Part shown: one piece after another, positions 6,681 through 14,216 of the stretch
How positions within the stretch are numbered: position 1 is the stretch's first letter
Layout: every line of letters begins with the position of its first letter
Assembly: GCA_934193515.1 (NCBI GenBank)
Contig: CAKPVJ010000043.1
Location: 1 to 15,891, forward strand
Direction of reading: 5' to 3'
Source: an uncultured Megasphaera sp.
GTDB lineage: Bacteria > Bacillota > Negativicutes > Veillonellales > Megasphaeraceae
DNA length: 15,891 nt
Notes under the pieces: model-generated
Databases searched by the model: none
Told to the model about the DNA's origin: nothing
Seen by the model: only the letters and a program-made list of their open reading frames with translations
Translations under genes and position numbers: made by a program

Positions 6681-9101
6681 ATGGCAGAGTTATTGGCTCC
6701 GGCCGGGTCGCTGGCCCATGTGTGGGCGGCAATAGATGCCGGCGCGGATGCAGTATATTTGGGCGGCAAGGCGTTTAATGCGCGCAAGTTTGCCCATAAT
6801 CTTTCGGATGAGGAATTAGCGAAGGCGGTGCGCACGGCGCATGCCTTTGGCGTGAAGATATATGTGACTGTCAATATTATCATGGCAGACAGAGAATTGA
6901 AGGAATTGGCAGCGTATTTGCAGCGTCTCGACGCGATGCAGGTCGATGGGATTATTGTGCAGGATATGGCTGTTGCCGTACTGGCGCGGCAGGTTGCGCC
7001 GAATTTGCCGCTTCACGGCAGTACGCAGATGGCTGTGGCAGATTTGGCAGGTGTGCAGTTTTTGCAGTCGCTGGGATTTACGCAGGCTGTATTGGCACGG
7101 GAAGTGCCGCTCGATGAAATCCGCGAGATTTGCGCTCATACGTCGATGGCGATTGAAGTCTTTATTCATGGCGCGTCCTGTATGTCCTATTCGGGACAAT
7201 GCCTGATGAGCAGTTTTATTGGCGGCCGCAGCGGCAACCGCGGTGCCTGCGCGCAGCCATGCCGTTTGCCGTACCGGTTGTTGGAAGACGGGCATGCCCT
7301 GACAAAAGGGGAAGCCTATCTGCTGAGTTTAAAAGATTTGAATAGTTTGGAATATATACAGGCCCTGCTGGATGCCGGTGTGTCCTCGTTTAAGATTGAA
7401 GGGCGCATGAAAGGAACCGGCTATGTCCGCACGGTCACGGCCGCGTACCGCCGGATGATAGACAGCTGCAGCCGTTCGCCGCAGGAACAGCAGAAGGCCC
7501 TGCGCCAGTCGCGGGAAGAAACGGCTGGCAGCTTTAATCGGACGTATCAGCATGATTTTTTGGCCCGCACGATTGGCAGACAGACCATTACGGAAAAAAG
7601 CAGCGGCAATCAGGGCCATCGCGTCGGCCGCGTGACGGCTGTACAGGACCATTTGGTCGATGCCTTGCTGGATGAACCGTTGGCAGAAGGGGATATGATT
7701 AAAATCGTCGGTGCTGACGGGCAGGAATATATGGATGAAATACAGTCTGCTATTGGCTCGTTTACTAATAAAAAGCAATTTACGCTGGAACTGCGCCGCC
7801 ATGATGCCTGCACCGGCACGCTGTACCGCTTGGCCCGCAAAGAAGACCGCCAGCCCAGTCACGATGGCCTGACGCGCCGCATTCCTATCTATGGGCATGT
7901 CGATGTCAATGAACAGGGACTGCTGCGGCTGACCGTTTGGGATGAAAGCGGTCATACGGCAGAAGTACTGTCTGATTATACCGCGCAAGTGGCCAAACGG
8001 CGTCCGGCAGACCAAGCCTGGGTCTATGACCAGCTGAACCGTTTAGGCGATACGATATTTACACTGGCAGACGTGACGCTGTGGGCCGAAGGCTATATGA
8101 TTCCTGCCAGCGTGCTCAATACGCTGCGCCGCCAAGCTGTCGATATACTGATGGACGCCATAGAAACGGAATATGTTCGTCCTCAAGCAGGTAAAGACAC
8201 GCATGGGGCGGCTGCTATCTCGGTACATCAGGCTAAACGCAGCTTGGGGATTGCCGTTCGCTGTGATACGCTGGATGGCGTGACAGCTGCAGCGCGCCAG
8301 GGAGCCGGACGTATTATTTTCGGCGGTGAGTCGTACACGCACCGTCCCGTTACGGCAGCCCAGTGGCAGCAGGCTGCAGCGATTGCAGCGCAGGCTGGTG
8401 CAGCATTGTGGGCTGCTACGCCGCGCATCGTGACGCAGCGGAATGTACAGGCTGTCCGGCAGGACATGCAGACGGCTGTCCAATGCGGTGCTGTCGGTAT
8501 CTATGCCGGCGCCATGAGCGTGTTTACGCTGTATAAAGAACTCGACCTGCACGTGCCTATCTATGCCGATTGGTCGCTGAATATTTTCAACAGCACGGCG
8601 GCACAGGAATACGTACGACTGGGGTGTCAAGGCATTACTGTATCGACAGAAGCGACATTGCGGCAGATTCAGAAAATGGCAGCGGGCAGCACCGTGCCGC
8701 TGGAAGCCATCGTACAGGGAAAAATGGAAATGATGATTACAGAATACTGCTCGATTGCTGCGTTTGCCGGCAAGGGATGCAAAGAACACTGTCCGGCACC
8801 GTGCCTGCATCATGCGTTTGCCCTGCAGGACCGTCGGGATGAACAATTTCCCATCGTGACGGACCAATACTGCCGCAACCATATTCTCAACAGCAAAGAC
8901 CTGGACATGGTGCCGTATTTCCACGAACTGAAACGGGCCGGTGTCCAATGGCTGCGCATTGAAGGACGGGGCCGTTCTGCCGCATGGATTGAAACGATGA
9001 CAAGCCGGTACCTCCGACTGTGCGACGGCTCGGAAACGATGCTCTTTGGCAAAGAAGACCAGACCGTGACGCGGGGACATTTTTTACGAGGAATTTTATA
9101 A
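6681..9101 (+). CDS. U32 peptidase-family protein with DUF3656-type middle (probable RNA hydroxylase)
   Basis: 806 residues. The N-terminal U32 barrel begins ELLAPAGSLAHVWAAIDAGA. The family signature IHGASCMSYSGQC is followed by GGRSGNRGACAQPC, and C167, C174, C190 and C194 have the spacing expected for an iron-sulphur cluster. SFKIEGRMKG (237-246) closes the barrel. The long middle resembles DUF3656. Characterised U32 relatives are RlhA (23S rRNA C2501 hydroxylation) and TrhP (tRNA wobble uridine hydroxylation) rather than true proteases. The DUF3656-containing form is closest to RlhA, so rRNA modification is the best guess. The C-terminal 120 residues carry a second Cys set (C690, C700, C704, C708) and an echo of the barrel end, WLRIEGRGR. 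It is the first gene of an operon with mutS2, 17 bases apart. At about 800 residues it is longer than E. coli RlhA (about 650). Confidence 0.85.
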   Translation: MAELLAPAGSLAHVWAAIDAGADAVYLGGKAFNARKFAHNLSDEELAKAVRTAHAFGVKIYVTVNIIMADRELKELAAYLQRLDAMQVDGIIVQDMAVAVLARQVAPNLPLHGSTQMAVADLAGVQFLQSLGFTQAVLAREVPLDEIREICAHTSMAIEVFIHGASCMSYSGQCLMSSFIGGRSGNRGACAQPCRLPYRLLEDGHALTKGEAYLLSLKDLNSLEYIQALLDAGVSSFKIEGRMKGTGYVRTVTAAYRRMIDSCSRSPQEQQKALRQSREETAGSFNRTYQHDFLARTIGRQTITEKSSGNQGHRVGRVTAVQDHLVDALLDEPLAEGDMIKIVGADGQEYMDEIQSAIGSFTNKKQFTLELRRHDACTGTLYRLARKEDRQPSHDGLTRRIPIYGHVDVNEQGLLRLTVWDESGHTAEVLSDYTAQVAKRRPADQAWVYDQLNRLGDTIFTLADVTLWAEGYMIPASVLNTLRRQAVDILMDAIETEYVRPQAGKDTHGAAAISVHQAKRSLGIAVRCDTLDGVTAAARQGAGRIIFGGESYTHRPVTAAQWQQAAAIAAQAGAALWAATPRIVTQRNVQAVRQDMQTAVQCGAVGIYAGAMSVFTLYKELDLHVPIYADWSLNIFNSTAAQEYVRLGCQGITVSTEATLRQIQKMAAGSTVPLEAIVQGKMEMMITEYCSIAAFAGKGCKEHCPAPCLHHAFALQDRRDEQFPIVTDQYCRNHILNSKDLDMVPYFHELKRAGVQWLRIEGRGRSAAWIETMTSRYLRLCDGSETMLFGKEDQTVTRGHFLRGIL

Positions 9102-9103
9102 AG

Positions 9104-9109
9104 CAGGAG
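9104..9109 (+). promoter_or_regulatory. Ribosome binding site for mutS2, with a decoy ATG
   Basis: CAGGAG is 9 bases before the mutS2 ATG at 9119. A nearer ATG at 9115 would encode only Met-Asn-Glu-stop in another frame (9115-9126), so 9119 is the true start. Confidence 0.6.
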
Positions 9110-9118
9110 TATACATGA

Positions 9119-11482
9119 ATGAATAAACGAAGTTTGCGTATATTAGGATTTTATCAAGTACAGCAAATGCTGGTACGGCTGGCACCGTCCCGCCTTTCCA
9201 AAGAAATCGCCCGAAGGCTCCGGCCCAGCAGTGACAGTACAGTCGTTGCTTCTTGGCTCAATGATACGGAAGAAGCCGTGCATTGTCTGCAGTGCGAAGC
9301 GTCTACGCCTTTTGGCGGCATTGTTGATATCCGGCCGGCCTTGGAAAAAGCCAGCCGGGAAGTGATGCTGGACGGCCAGGAATGCATTGATATTTGGAAC
9401 AACGTACAGCGGTATGGCGACATCCGCGCGTATTTTGCCGATAAAAAAGACTTGTATCCCCAGCTGGAAGAAAAATCGCAGGCTATTGGTGATTTTTCCC
9501 AATTGGCCCATAAAATGGCCACGGTGTTTGACAACAACCATCAGATTCGGGATACTGCGTCGCCGGAATTGATGCGGCTGCGCAGCCGTATTGTTGAGCT
9601 GGAACGGCAGACCAAGCGGTATATCAACAGCGTGCTGCAAAATAAAGAATATCAAAAATACTTCCAGGACGTGTTGGTAACTGTGCGCAACAATCGGTAT
9701 GTCGTGCCGATTAAACAGGAATACCGCCATGCCTTTCCCGGTATTGTCCACGACACGTCAGCCAGCGGCTCGACGCTGTATGTAGAACCGTTGGCGATTG
9801 TCAATGCCAACAATGACCTGCAGGCCGCCCGCATTGGCGAAACGAAAGAAATCGAACGGATTTTCCGCCGTCTGACGAGCATCGTCCAAGGGCAGTACGA
9901 CGAATTGACAGAGAGCACGGCCTGCGTCGGCAATCTGGAATTTATTTTTGCCAAAGCCCAGCTGGCACTGCAAATGAAAGCCTGCCGTCCCCTCGTGTCT
10001 AAAAAACGATTGGTAAAACTGGTGCAGGCGCGGCACCCGCTGATTGATGCCAAACACGTCGTGCCCAACACGATTATCATTGGCGGCGACTATCGGATTC
10101 TGCTGATTACAGGCTCCAATACAGGCGGCAAGACCGTTTCTATGAAAACGCTGGGCCTGTTGGTCTTGATGCATCAAGCTGGCTTGTTTCTGCCTGTCGG
10201 TGAAGAATCGGAGCTGCCCGTTTTCCGCAATGTCTTTGCCGATATTGGCGATGAACAGGACATTTCGCAAAACCTGAGTACATTTTCCAGCCACATGAAG
10301 CAGCTCATTTATATCTTGAAGCACTGCACGGCAGACGATTTGATTTTGGCCGATGAATTGGGCTCCGGCACGGACCCGGCAGAAGGCAGTGCCATTGCGA
10401 TTGCCATTTTGGATGCGCTGTACCAAAAAGGCGTCTATGTGATGGTAACGACTCATTACAACGATTTGAAAAACTATGCCTACAACACGCCGGGCATCGA
10501 AAACGGCCATGTGGAATTTGACGTCAACACGCTGCAGCCGACGTATAAACTGCGCATCGGTGCGGCCGGCAGCAGCCATGCTTTCAGCATCAGCGAACGG
10601 CTCGGTATGCCGCTGGATATTTTGGCGAAAGCCAAAGAACTGCGCAGCAAAGCGCAGGATGTCGATATGGAAGCGATTCTGACCAAACTCAACATGCAGT
10701 CCAAACGAATGGACGAAGAAGAAGCGGAACTGGAACAGCGCCTGACATCGATTCGTCATACAGAAGACGAACTGCGCAAAGAAAAAGAAAAAGTATCGTC
10801 CAAACGGCAGGATATTATCGATTCGAGCCGACGGGAAGCTGTCGATTTGAAACGCAATCTCCGCATTGAAGCAGAACGCATTATCCGTGAACTCAAACAG
10901 CAGTCCAAGGACAGCACGGACCGCGAAAAAGCCAAGGCGATTGACAAGGCAAGACGGGCCATTCAGCAGATTTCCCTGCCGGATAAAGAAAAACCGCATC
11001 GCGATCCTGTCGATGCCAGCCAGCTGAAAATCGGTCAAAGCGTCTTCGTCAACTCGTTGGATGGCTTGGGAACTGTAACGGAAATCAACGGCAAAAAATT
11101 GACCGTATCAGTACGCGGCATGACCGTCCGCGTCAAACTCCAAGATGTCAGCGCGCCGTATCTGGATGAAATCAAAAAAGAAAAGCAGGAAGAAAAGAAA
11201 GCCAGCGCCAAATCGTCGTATCGTCCCATTCGAACGAACAGCGTAGCGACGGAACTGAACATTATCGGCAAGACCTTTAACGAAGCCCTGCCGGATGTAG
11301 AACGCTTTTTGGATCAGGCATTGGCAGCCGGATTCAGCCCGGTCAAAATCATTCACGGCAAAGGAAGCGGCGCCCTGCGGCGGCAGGTGCATGAATTTTT
11401 GGCACGCCAGCCCTTTGTCAAATCCTATAAGCTGGATGACGTAGACGGCGGCGGTGCTGGTGTGACCATAGTATATTTTTAA
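9119..11482 (+). CDS. mutS2: MutS2 family ATPase with C-terminal Smr domain
   Basis: 787 residues, the usual MutS2 length (about 780-790). It lacks the MutS mismatch-recognition domain. Order: core/clamp helices (1-310), ABC-type ATPase with Walker A GSNTGGKT (332-339) and Walker B LILADELGSGTD (408-419), a charged coiled coil (about 525-615), a KOW-like beta segment (635-680), and an Smr domain (about 711-787) with IIHGKGSGALR. MutS2 suppresses recombination in some bacteria and, as RqcU in Bacillus, splits collided ribosomes. Oddity: the Smr motif normally reads LDLRG or LDLHG, but here it is LNIIG (713-717), so nuclease activity may be weak or lost. It is co-transcribed with the U32 gene and followed by 3'-UTR element copy 3. 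Confidence 0.95.
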   Translation: MNKRSLRILGFYQVQQMLVRLAPSRLSKEIARRLRPSSDSTVVASWLNDTEEAVHCLQCEASTPFGGIVDIRPALEKASREVMLDGQECIDIWNNVQRYGDIRAYFADKKDLYPQLEEKSQAIGDFSQLAHKMATVFDNNHQIRDTASPELMRLRSRIVELERQTKRYINSVLQNKEYQKYFQDVLVTVRNNRYVVPIKQEYRHAFPGIVHDTSASGSTLYVEPLAIVNANNDLQAARIGETKEIERIFRRLTSIVQGQYDELTESTACVGNLEFIFAKAQLALQMKACRPLVSKKRLVKLVQARHPLIDAKHVVPNTIIIGGDYRILLITGSNTGGKTVSMKTLGLLVLMHQAGLFLPVGEESELPVFRNVFADIGDEQDISQNLSTFSSHMKQLIYILKHCTADDLILADELGSGTDPAEGSAIAIAILDALYQKGVYVMVTTHYNDLKNYAYNTPGIENGHVEFDVNTLQPTYKLRIGAAGSSHAFSISERLGMPLDILAKAKELRSKAQDVDMEAILTKLNMQSKRMDEEEAELEQRLTSIRHTEDELRKEKEKVSSKRQDIIDSSRREAVDLKRNLRIEAERIIRELKQQSKDSTDREKAKAIDKARRAIQQISLPDKEKPHRDPVDASQLKIGQSVFVNSLDGLGTVTEINGKKLTVSVRGMTVRVKLQDVSAPYLDEIKKEKQEEKKASAKSSYRPIRTNSVATELNIIGKTFNEALPDVERFLDQALAAGFSPVKIIHGKGSGALRRQVHEFLARQPFVKSYKLDDVDGGGAGVTIVYF

Positions 11483-11551
11483 GGGCGTGTGACCTGTATA
11501 AGAAGAGGCAGCATACCATTTTTATATCATCACCCTGTTTTTCCTTGATAC

Positions 11552-11665
11552 GTTTGCAAAACAGGAATCGTACGGCTGCAAACTATTGCACGTAACAACA
11601 GATAGTAAACGGGGCTGTAACCAAATGGACTACGTAGTTTCATTTGGCTGCAGCCTCGTTTTTTT
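11552..11665 (+). repeat. 3'-UTR element, copy 3
   Basis: Shares CAAACTAT, CACGTAAC, TAGTAAA and CTGTAAC blocks, in the same order, with 2472-2508. The small stem is here GTTTGCA (11552-11558) with TGCAAAC (11577-11583), stronger than in the other copies, followed by the terminator. Confidence 0.55.
11609..11665 (+). terminator. Terminator of the U32-mutS2 operon
   Basis: ACGGGGCTG pairs with CAGCCTCGT (one wobble). After a 3x3 internal loop, CCAAATG (11621-11627) pairs with CATTTGG (11641-11647), around a loop containing the palindrome ACTACGTAGT. Seven T follow at 11659-11665. Confidence 0.85.
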
Positions 11666-11780
11666 GGATGATACGTAGGACAGGGCAGTACAGCATATAA
11701 AAAAAATATGGTGCAGCATGAGTTTTACTGCGTATATCGTTAAACGTCATAAAATAGGAGAAGAATACTCATAAAAACGT

Positions 11781-11808
11781 TTGACAACTCAATGCGAAAG
11801 CGTACAAT
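11781..11808 (+). promoter_or_regulatory. Promoter for the branched-chain aminotransferase gene
   Basis: TTGACA at 11781-11786, a 16-base spacer and TACAAT at 11803-11808. The start near 11815 leaves a leader of about 28 bases, too short for attenuation or a riboswitch. Confidence 0.75.
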
Positions 11809-11842
11809 ATAAGTACACTACAAAAGAAAAGAGGGCCTTTTG

Positions 11843-12859
11843 ATGGCAAATGTTGATTGGTCTAAACTGGGATTTGAATACCAGCCGATTACAAAACGCT
11901 ATGTTGCAAATTATAAAGATGGAAAATGGGGCAAAGGTGCTCTTACAGATGATGCAAATGTCGTCATTAACGAATGTGCCGGCATCCTGCAGTATTGCCA
12001 GGAAGTATTTGAAGGATTGAAAGCATATAAAACAAAAGATGGCAAAGTTGTTACGTTCCGTCCGGACATGAATGCTAAACGCATGATTGATTCTGCCAAA
12101 CGGTTGGAAATGCCGCCTGTATCGGAAGAAATGTTCTTGGATGCTGTCGATCAGGTCGTCAAAGCCAATGCCGACTGGATTCCGCCGTATGAAACAGGCG
12201 GCGCATTATACCTGCGTCCGTATCTCTTTGCGACAGGCCCGGTCATTGGCGTAAAACCGTCTGATGAATACCAGTTCCGTCTCTTTGGTACGCCTGTTGG
12301 CTCGTATTTCAAAAACGGCGTCAAACCGATTACGATTTGCGTCAGCGATTACGACCGTGCAGCACCACACGGCACAGGCAACATCAAAGCCGGCTTGAAC
12401 TATGCCATGAGCTTGTATCCGTACATCCTCGCACATCAAAACGGTTTTGACGAAAACATGTATTTGGATGCAGCTACTCGTACGTACGTAGAAGAAACAG
12501 GCGGCGCCAACTTCTTGTTTGTCAAGAAAGACAACACGATTGTTACGCCGAAATCCGATTCTATCCTGCCGTCCATTACACGTCGTTCTCTCGTCAAGAT
12601 TGCCGAAGATTTGGGCTACAAAGTAGAACATCGTCCTGTTAAATTTACAGAACTGAAAGACTTCGCAGAAGCAGGCCTTTGCGGTACGGCCGCTGTTATC
12701 TGCCCGGTCGGCAAAGTCGTCAACCACGATGAAGTCATCGCTTTCCCAAGCGGTATGGACGAAATGGGTCCGGTTCTTACCAAACTCTACAAAACACTGC
12801 GCGGCATCCAGATGGGTACTATAGAAGCACCGGAAGGCTGGATTCGCGTTATCAAATAA
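11843..12859 (+). CDS. ilvE: Branched-chain amino acid aminotransferase
   Basis: 338 residues from the ATG at 11843. A TTG one codon earlier is in frame but unneeded. GAGGG at 11831-11835 is the binding site. This is a fold-type IV PLP enzyme of the longer BCAT class, moving the amino group between glutamate and the 2-oxo acids of Leu, Ile and Val. Landmarks: QEVFEGLKAY (53-62), FRPDMNAKRM (72-81), the Schiff-base Lys182 in GNIKAGLNYA, YVEETGGANFLFV (215-227) with the conserved Glu, and the PLP-phosphate region near SILPSITRRSL (240-250). It stands alone, with its own consensus promoter and terminator. No ilv or leu genes are adjacent, so it may serve both synthesis and breakdown. The assignment is firm. 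Confidence 0.96.
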   Translation: MANVDWSKLGFEYQPITKRYVANYKDGKWGKGALTDDANVVINECAGILQYCQEVFEGLKAYKTKDGKVVTFRPDMNAKRMIDSAKRLEMPPVSEEMFLDAVDQVVKANADWIPPYETGGALYLRPYLFATGPVIGVKPSDEYQFRLFGTPVGSYFKNGVKPITICVSDYDRAAPHGTGNIKAGLNYAMSLYPYILAHQNGFDENMYLDAATRTYVEETGGANFLFVKKDNTIVTPKSDSILPSITRRSLVKIAEDLGYKVEHRPVKFTELKDFAEAGLCGTAAVICPVGKVVNHDEVIAFPSGMDEMGPVLTKLYKTLRGIQMGTIEAPEGWIRVIK

Positions 12860-12907
12860 GGCAAATCGCTATTGCATGAAGTGAATATACAACAGCAAAA
12901 AGCAAAC

Positions 12908-12947
12908 GGGGCTGTCGCATGAAGCGGCAAGCTCCTTTTGTTTTTTT
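12908..12947 (+). terminator. Terminator after ilvE
   Basis: GGGGCT (12908-12913) pairs with AGCTCC (12930-12935) and CGC with GCG around an ATGAA loop. TTTTG and seven T follow. The lead-in AGCAAACGGGGCTGT resembles AGTAAACGGGGCTGT of the mutS2 terminator, so it may be a diverged member of the same family. Confidence 0.75.
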
Positions 12948-12952
12948 GCTTA

Positions 12953-13303
12953 TAGAATAGAGGGACGTTTCCCTGTACCCTCATTTGTTTATTCTTTTTC
13001 GTATTGCTGAGAAAATCCATATGTAAAAGGAGTATTTTCCTTTGTCCATTTTTTCTTAGTAAACGTACCGTTTACATTGGCGTATATATTTTTTCTTTTT
13101 ATGCAATTAGCATGCAGGGATAGTTTTCTCTGACCTTCATATAGTTTAGTAAACATGCTGTTTACATCGGCGTATGTACTTTTTCTTTCTGTGCGGTCAG
13201 AACGCTGGGAAGTGTCCCAACACCCTCATCTATTCATTCTTTTTCGTGCCGCCGAAAAAAGAACACATAAAGTAAGGGTATATCCCTTTAACCTTTGTAT
13301 GGT
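12953..13303 (+). repeat. Tandem palindromic repeat units, partly decayed
   Basis: Each unit starts with GTAAAC-N5-GTTTAC (13059-13075, 13149-13165), then CATCGGCGTAT, a T-rich arm ACTTTTTCTTTCTG, GTGCGGTCAGA, a GGGA/TCCC hairpin, CCCTC, a TTCTTTTTCG/CGAAAAA hairpin, ACACATA, and a second GGG/CCC hairpin before the next GTAAAC. The unit from 13149 to the next at 13307 is 158 bases. The one from 13059 is deleted to 90 bases. 12953-13055 is a partial unit lacking its start. Confidence 0.75.
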
Positions 13304-13530
13304 TCTGTAAACTTGCCGTTTACATCGGCGTATATACTTTTTCTTTCTGTGCGACCAGAAAGAAAAAGTATCAAAAAGAAAGAAGTCGCCGCCCAAAACG
13401 GACTTAGCCTTACTGCGTTTGCCAATGACGGCGCGGCAAATTCGCTTCGCTCAGACGCCGCTTGTTCCCGTCATCGGCAAACTCCGTATCCGGTCTTCGA
13501 CCGGTCGGCACGCTCGTAACGGGCGGTGTT
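13304..13530 (+). repeat. Repeat unit capped by three-hairpin element, copy 1
   Basis: GTAAAC/GTTTAC (13307-13323) is followed by a perfect 15-base-arm palindrome (13335-13349 with 13356-13370). The three-hairpin element follows: H1 arms 13417-13431 and 13468-13482 (one mismatch), inner GCGGC/GCCGC and a loop holding TTCGCTTCGCTCAGAC. H2 is CCGGTC (13490-13495) with GACCGG (13499-13504). H3 is CGCTCG-TAA-CGGGCG (13511-13525). Bases 13391-13501 match 15781-15891 with one difference. Confidence 0.8.
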
Positions 13531-13760
13531 GGCAGTCATGCAGGGTAGATTTTGCCTGGTTGCAGGAAAAACAACATCTGTTAAGAAAAAACAACAGCAA
13601 ACATCGGCTCATCTACGCTAAGGCAATAGGTAGTATTACTTCATTATGCACAATAGCGAAAACAGAAATATGTAGAAATATCACTAGTACATATGAGTAA
13701 TGGATTGAATAATACATGGTTTTCTCAACATACACGCATCCGTAATTGCTTGTATTTACG

Positions 13761-14140
13761 TTCAAGCCGCCCCGTTACGGGAATGACTGGTTGTGCGGCT
13801 TGTCCGCACAATGAGAATGGTTGGCATTGCGTTAAAAATGGGCGCTTGTTTGAGCGCAGCGAGTTTCGCCCATTTAGCAATGACGGACATTCTCAAAGGA
13901 ATGGGAGTTTCGGGCGGCCGCCTTTTTCTTCGTCTATTCTTTTTCGGCGGCTCGAAAAAGAATGGACATACGAGGGTACAGGGGACCCTTCCCTGCATTC
14001 TAGTCGCACAGAAAGAAAAAGTGAATAGCATATGTAAACGGTAAGTTTACTAGAAAAAAGAGTCAAGGGGATACTTCCCTGGAATAGAAGTTTTTTCGGC
14101 GATACGAAAAAAAGAACGAATACATGGGTCTAGGATAGCC
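13761..14140 (-). repeat. Inverted repeat unit with three-hairpin element, copy 2
   Basis: Read on the minus strand: a partial unit, GTAAAC/GTTTAC (14050-14034), CTTTTTCTTTCTGTGCGAC, hairpins, CCCTCGTATGTCCATTC, the TTCTTTTTCG hairpin (near 13959-13934), then the element. H1: TGAGAATG (13812-13819) with CATTCTCA (13888-13895), CATTGC with GCAATG, AAATGGGCG (13836-13844) with CGCCCATTT (13867-13875), apical core TTTGAGCGCAGCGAG in plus-strand sense. H2: TTGTGCGG with CCGCACAA (13791-13811). H3: CCCG-TTA-CGGG (13771-13781). Confidence 0.75.
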
Positions 14141-14151
14141 CGAAAGAAACG

Positions 14152-14190
14152 AAAAACCTTGCTGAAGAATGTACTTCGGCAAGGTTTTTT
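14152..14190 (-). terminator. Terminator of the HD-sirtuin operon, possibly bidirectional
   Basis: AAAAACCTTGCTGAAG (14152-14167) pairs with the right arm from 14174 (one wobble) around AATGTA. T runs follow on both strands, so it can end the minus-strand operon and also block plus-strand entry. It lies 27 bases past the sirtuin stop. Confidence 0.85.
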
Positions 14191-14216
14191 GGTTTCTATT
14201 TGTGGTTTCTATGACG

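Larger units (their letters stand above)
11483..11842 (+). other. Intergenic region: 3'-UTR element then ilvE promoter
   Basis: This 360-base gap holds the third 3'-UTR element (about 11486-11665, with terminator) and the ilvE promoter (11781-11808). Between them (11666-11780) the sequence is AT-rich and I see no gene, riboswitch or T-box. Confidence 0.6.
12860..14216. other. Gene-free region filled by mosaic palindromic repeats
   Basis: After the ilvE terminator I find no open frame with a binding site and protein-like composition up to the sirtuin gene. The space holds tandem palindromic units (12953-13303), a unit with a three-hairpin element (13304-13530), about 230 bases of AT-rich unassigned sequence (13531-13760), an inverted copy (13761-14140) and a terminator. 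Confidence 0.7.

Noticed and set aside
9758..11038. Long open frame opposite mutS2
   Set aside because: It is an antisense shadow of a firmly identified gene, rich in Phe and Gln from reversed codons, with no recognisable family.
11718..11774. 18-codon leader peptide before ilvE
   Set aside because: It lies upstream of the ilvE promoter, so it would not be on the ilvE transcript, has no binding site, and lacks runs of Leu, Ile or Val codons.
11666..11842. T-box or other riboswitch controlling ilvE
   Set aside because: No T-box signature sequence or antiterminator is present, and the transcript leader is only about 28 bases.
12953..13375. CRISPR array
   Set aside because: Repeats are palindromic modules with a 90-160 base period, and the material between them is itself repeated. 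There are no unique spacers and no cas genes.
13295..14044. Small open frames through the repeat region
   Set aside because: They run across hairpin arms, lack ribosome binding sites and have low-complexity products. The same DNA is repeated elsewhere in the window with frame-breaking changes.
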